Assembly: GCF_902498805.1 (NCBI RefSeq)
Contig: NZ_LR701589.1
Coordinates: 97,163 to 161,162, forward strand
Source: Imperialibacter sp. EC-SDR9
GTDB lineage: Bacteria; Bacteroidota; Bacteroidia; Cytophagales; Cyclobacteriaceae
Reading direction: 5' to 3'
Length of the DNA: 64,000 bases
The translations under genes were made by a program, and so were the position numbers. How positions within the stretch are numbered: position 1 is the first letter of the stretch; every line of letters begins with the position of its first letter. The notes under the pieces were generated by a model. That model was not told the origin of the DNA, ran no database searches, and saw only the letters and a list, made by a program, of their open reading frames with translations. This document shows, in pieces, positions 60,748-64,000 of the stretch.

Positions 60748-61542
60748 ATGATCCTTGAAATATCAAGTCCGCAGAACCAACGCATTAAAAACCTGATTGC
60801 CCTTCAGAAGCCCAGGGAGCGCAAGGAGCAGCAGGCATTCGTTATTGAAGGTGTGCGTGAGATCTCCCTGGCTCAGCAAAGTGGCTATGAACTACAGGAA
60901 ATTTACATCAACCCAAACCTGTACCAGGCAGACCCCCACTACCCTATCTCCTTCGAGCATTCTACTACCTACCACCTGAGCAACGTAGTTTTCTCAAAAG
61001 TTGCCTACAGAGAAAGTACAGGCGGGGTAATTGCCATTGCTGCTACCAGGTCGCTTAGCCTTGCTGATTTACCAAAAAAGGACAACCCCCTTTATCTGGT
61101 ACTGGAAAATGTGGAAAAGCCTGGTAACATTGGAGCGATGCTTCGGACGGCGGATGCCGCCAGCCTTAGTGGGGTGATTGTGTGCGACCCCAACACCGAT
61201 TTTTTCAACCCCAACGTAGTGAGGTCGAGCGTAGGTTGCCTTTTTACTGTGCCGGTCGCCTCCGCCAGCAATCAGGAAGCCAGGGATTGGTTTACCAACC
61301 AGGGCATCACCACCTATGCAGCGGCCCTCACCGACAAAGCCAGGCCCTATCACACCTTTGACTATAAGACGCCTTCTGCCCTAGTGCTGGGCACGGAAGC
61401 TACCGGCCTCTCCGATTTTTGGCTACAAGAGGCTAATCAGCAGGTGATTATTCCGATGAAAGGGAAAATTGACTCCATGAACGTGTCGAATGCCGCAGCC
61501 ATTCTTATTTATGAAGCCCTCCGTCAGCGTGATTTTGGCTGA
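60748..61542 (+). CDS. TrmH/SpoU-family RNA 2'-O-methyltransferase
   Basis: A 264-residue SPOUT methyltransferase from the ATG at 60748 (MILEISSPQNQRIKNL). The knot motifs are LVLENVEKPGNIGAMLRTADAA (motif 1), VLGTEATGLSDFW (motif 2) and IPMKGKIDSMNVSNAAAILIYEALRQR (motif 3). An N-terminal substrate-binding domain of about 100 residues precedes. It methylates the 2'-hydroxyl of a tRNA or rRNA nucleotide. The TANNTTTG element just upstream fits a start there rather than at 60712. Confidence 0.88.
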   Translation: MILEISSPQNQRIKNLIALQKPRERKEQQAFVIEGVREISLAQQSGYELQEIYINPNLYQADPHYPISFEHSTTYHLSNVVFSKVAYRESTGGVIAIAATRSLSLADLPKKDNPLYLVLENVEKPGNIGAMLRTADAASLSGVIVCDPNTDFFNPNVVRSSVGCLFTVPVASASNQEARDWFTNQGITTYAAALTDKARPYHTFDYKTPSALVLGTEATGLSDFWLQEANQQVIIPMKGKIDSMNVSNAAAILIYEALRQRDFG

Positions 61543-61724
61543 GCCCTTTTCGTAGCCCAGCCTTCAATCCAGTTTTTTGCAGCCACCTACTTCTGTGAAT
61601 CCGTATGAAAACAGCGCCAGGTCAGCACCGAAAGTGGCAACCAAACCGAAATCTATCTATGAAATTAGCCATGCTTACAGTCGAATTCTATTACTTTGGG
61701 CTCTCATTGTGAAGTTCGCATGAA

Positions 61725-62357
61725 ATGAAAAACAGAGCGCTTCTTTTCTGCATCTTTTCGCTAGGCTCCCAGGTATCCTGGTCTCAAAATGCAGAAAAGC
61801 TTAACGAAAAAATTGAGGATTGGTATTTTGGCACCATCGTGATGACATCGGGAGATGTGATCGAATGTGATTTTGCATATAACCCGCTTACAATAGAAGG
61901 CCTGCTACAATTCAGCTACGAGGGCGTTAACTACACGGCTGGCCCAAGCAAAATATCTTCCTTTGGCTTTTTTGATGAAGAGCGTGGCACCTACCGCAAG
62001 TTCCAGTCGTTTCCGGTATACAGCGAAGTGACTGAGATGACAAATGAGATCTTCATGGAGATACTTCACGAAACGCAATTCATTTCGCTGGTTGGGAGAA
62101 AAACTACCGGACTGAAGCCAGGCTACGGCTTCAATGCCAATGCTGTTATAACTCAGAAAAACGTTATCAAGGGCTATGAAAGATACTTCATTGATATGGC
62201 CACCGCCAGGTTACATGAAATGACTAAAAAGGAATTTTTCAAGCTTACGTCAGACAAAAAACCTGAGATAAAGTCGTTTATGAAAGAAGAGCATGTTCAG
62301 CTAAATGAATCAGCTGATTTCATAAAATTGATGGAATACTATGCTTCTTTAAAGTAG
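61725..62357 (+). CDS. Secreted protein of unknown function
   Basis: A 210-residue protein with a signal peptide (MKNRALLFCIFSLGSQVSWS, then Q-N). The remainder is mixed alpha/beta with a TSGDVIECDFAYNPLTIEGLLQFSYEG strand-rich stretch near residues 45-75 and a helical C terminus (ATARLHEMTKKEFFKLT…). I do not recognise a family. The next gene, a PLP decarboxylase, starts 27 bases after its stop, so they could be co-transcribed. Confidence 0.6.
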   Translation: MKNRALLFCIFSLGSQVSWSQNAEKLNEKIEDWYFGTIVMTSGDVIECDFAYNPLTIEGLLQFSYEGVNYTAGPSKISSFGFFDEERGTYRKFQSFPVYSEVTEMTNEIFMEILHETQFISLVGRKTTGLKPGYGFNANAVITQKNVIKGYERYFIDMATARLHEMTKKEFFKLTSDKKPEIKSFMKEEHVQLNESADFIKLMEYYASLK

Positions 62358-62384
62358 TATTATTAACGCCTCAGCGAGTTGAGT

Positions 62385-63803
62385 ATGATGACACCAGAAA
62401 CTTTTAGAACAGAAGCCCACCGCCTCGTTGACTGGATGGCAGATTTTCTCGAAAACATCGAAGAATACCCCGTAAAACCTGCCACAAAGCCCGGCGATAT
62501 AATTAAACAGCTACCAACTTCCCCTCCTCTTCAAGGCGAAAGTTTTGACAGCCTATTCAAAGATTTTCAGAGCATCATCATGCCGGGCATTACGCATTGG
62601 CAGCATCCCCATTTTCATGCCTATTTCCCTGCCAATGGGAGCTATCCCTCTATTTTGGCAGAAATGCTTACCACCACACTGGGCGCTCAATGCATGATTT
62701 GGGAGACCTCACCAGCCGCCGCAGAGCTGGAGGAGATGGTGATGAACTGGCTCAAGGAAATGATGGCATTGCCCGCTCCATGGCACGGCGTCATTCAGGA
62801 CACCGCTTCAACGGCCACCCTTGTGGCGCTCCTTACCGCCAGGGAAAAGCAGAGCGGCCTCCGTGTCAATGACGAAGGCTTCAATGGCACAGAAAAGTAC
62901 AGGGTCTATTGTTCCAGTGAGACACACTCGTCTATTGAGAAAGGTGCAAAAGTAGCTGGCATCGGAAAGAAAAATGTCGTCAAAGTATCTGTAGACGACC
63001 TGTTGGCGATGAGGCCTGATCAACTGGAAGAGGCCATTAAACGAGATATTCAGGCAGGGTATACGCCATTAGCGGTGGTGGCTGCCATAGGCACCACCAG
63101 TACTGTGGCTGTCGACCCCTTGAAGGCAATTGGTGCTGTTTGCCGCAAATACAATGTGTGGCTACACGTCGATGCCGCTTATGCAGGCACAGCCCTGCTG
63201 CTGCCAGAGTGCCGCTGGATGATGGAAGGTCAGGAGTTGGCCGACAGCTTTGTGTTCAATCCGCACAAATGGATGTTTACACACTTCGACTGCACGGCTT
63301 ACTTTGTGAAGGACAAGGAGGCTCTTATTCGTACTTTTGAGATACTGCCCGAGTACCTAAAAACCGCCACCCGTGGGCAGGTGAACGACTACAGGGATTG
63401 GGGTGTGCAACTGGGCCGCCGTTTCAGGGCTTTGAAACTGTGGTTTGTTATTCGCTCGTTTGGCATCGATGGCCTGCAAAAAACCTTAAGAGGACACATG
63501 TCCTGCGCAGAAGACTTCGAGGCTAAAGTGGTGAGCCACTCAGATTTTGAACTCGTCCTGCCACGATCATTGAATGTAGTAGTCTTCCGTTTTAAGCCAG
63601 CCAGTGAAACCAATTTGGAAAAGCTCAATCAGCTGAATGAGCAGCTGATAAAAACCCTGAATGCTTCCGGGAAAGTCTTTATCTCCCACACCAAGGTAAA
63701 GGGGATTTATTGCATCAGAATGGTGCTCGGCAACACCAGGCTGGCGCAAAGGCATGTCGACGAAGTGTGGGCATGGATAACTGATACCGCCAAGTCGCTT
63801 TAA
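62385..63803 (+). CDS. PLP-dependent aromatic-L-amino-acid-type decarboxylase
   Basis: A 472-residue group-II decarboxylase from the ATG at 62385 (MMTPETFRTEAHRLVDWMADFL). The signature GYTPLAVVAAIGTTSTVAVDPL, the VDAAYAGTALLLPECR motif, and NPHKWMFTHFDC with PLP-binding Lys295 are present. Closest families are aromatic amino-acid and tyrosine/tryptophan decarboxylases, making amines from amino acids. The exact substrate cannot be read from the sequence. A TTG two codons earlier is a less likely start. Confidence 0.88.
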   Translation: MMTPETFRTEAHRLVDWMADFLENIEEYPVKPATKPGDIIKQLPTSPPLQGESFDSLFKDFQSIIMPGITHWQHPHFHAYFPANGSYPSILAEMLTTTLGAQCMIWETSPAAAELEEMVMNWLKEMMALPAPWHGVIQDTASTATLVALLTAREKQSGLRVNDEGFNGTEKYRVYCSSETHSSIEKGAKVAGIGKKNVVKVSVDDLLAMRPDQLEEAIKRDIQAGYTPLAVVAAIGTTSTVAVDPLKAIGAVCRKYNVWLHVDAAYAGTALLLPECRWMMEGQELADSFVFNPHKWMFTHFDCTAYFVKDKEALIRTFEILPEYLKTATRGQVNDYRDWGVQLGRRFRALKLWFVIRSFGIDGLQKTLRGHMSCAEDFEAKVVSHSDFELVLPRSLNVVVFRFKPASETNLEKLNQLNEQLIKTLNASGKVFISHTKVKGIYCIRMVLGNTRLAQRHVDEVWAWITDTAKSL

Positions 63804-63823
63804 CCCGGAATTGTCATTAGGAA

Positions 63824-64000
63824 TTAGGACGGAGCAAAAGGCCAGTTGAAATTTTGGGACTCTGTCCAGATTACTTCAATCCATTTTCTTCGTTTCATTG
63901 CCAGAGAAAGGTTGAGTATTTTCTGACTGCCGGATTTGGTTATATAGCCCCCAATAGCAAAGATTTTATACCTGAGTGTTTTGAGTTGATGGAGCTTGTC
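63824..64000 (-). CDS. C-terminal end of an IS1380-like transposase, cut by the window edge
   Basis: The minus-strand frame is open from 64000 to a TAA at 63824-63826 and gives 59 residues. It ends with LRYKIFAIGGYITKSGSQKI followed by LNLSLAMKRRKWIEVIWT, the typical C terminus of DDE transposases of the IS1380 type or a relative (IS4-like). The rest of the element lies outside the window. No inverted repeat end was identified at 63804-63823. Confidence 0.6.
   Translation of the reverse strand, partial: DKLHQLKTLRYKIFAIGGYITKSGSQKILNLSLAMKRRKWIEVIWTESQNFNWPFAPS

Noticed and set aside
1..64000. CRISPR array
   Set aside because: No regularly spaced direct repeats with spacers were seen anywhere, and no cas-like genes.

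Overview
The window looks like a chromosome segment from a Bacteroidota member of the order Cytophagales. The signs are four very large FtsX/MacB-type permeases without an ATPase partner, an AraC-type regulator fused through a membrane helix to TPRs, a GAF/HisKA sensor, Tat-exported sugar enzymes, weak Shine-Dalgarno sequences and a good TTTG / TAnnTTTG promoter in front of tRNA-Leu. No species is assigned. Most of the DNA has balanced base composition and housekeeping content. Two stretches are accessory.

Layout. 1-4.7 kb: Crp-type regulator, SnoaL/SPW/YHS small genes, uracil-DNA-glycosylase-like protein, GNAT, Tat-exported enolase-superfamily enzyme. 4.9-10.05 kb (minus strand): an AT-rich four-gene operon whose genes all overlap by ATGA. 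In transcription order it encodes a protein with two GHKL ATPase modules (N-terminal MORC/Hsp90-like, C-terminal histidine-kinase-like), a receiver-only response regulator, an HNH endonuclease and a gamma-class adenine DNA methyltransferase. This is the best candidate for an undescribed system: a restriction-modification-like defence unit wired to a phosphorelay. Its right flank holds a HigA-like gene split at an A-AAA-AAG heptamer and a dead alpha/beta-hydrolase remnant.

11-26.4 kb: GAF/HisKA sensor, permease 1, AraC-TPR regulator with ankyrin lipoprotein and acyltransferase, ABC-F, ComEC, a PhoH operon, SAM hydrolase. 26.4-31.3 kb: a second accessory patch. A tRNA-Leu(CAA) gene and a disrupted duplicate of it bracket a GIY-YIG nuclease gene; the duplicate carries two near-identical 20-bp palindromes in its D and T arms. 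Then come divergent small regulators, a possible pseudoknotted RNA with a terminator, two tandem secreted paralogues and a PIN-type toxin-antitoxin pair.

31.4-64 kb: DUF885 lipoprotein, argD-argC-argJ with a possible leader peptide, SGNH hydrolase, permease 2, Tat-exported sugar epimerase-like protein, a beta-propeller-like lipoprotein, permease 3, a ten-PAS histidine kinase with an overlapping receiver, permease 4 with its PadR regulator, galactokinase, a DEAD-box helicase, a small secreted protein, three RNA-modification enzymes, a secreted protein of unknown function, a PLP decarboxylase and, at the right edge, the tail of a transposase.

Working together: arginine synthesis genes form one unit. 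The rRNA/tRNA modification genes cluster at 58.8-61.5 kb. Both sensory kinase systems (7.2-10.0 kb and 46.8-51.7 kb) end in receivers without DNA-binding domains, so their outputs are probably protein-protein contacts.
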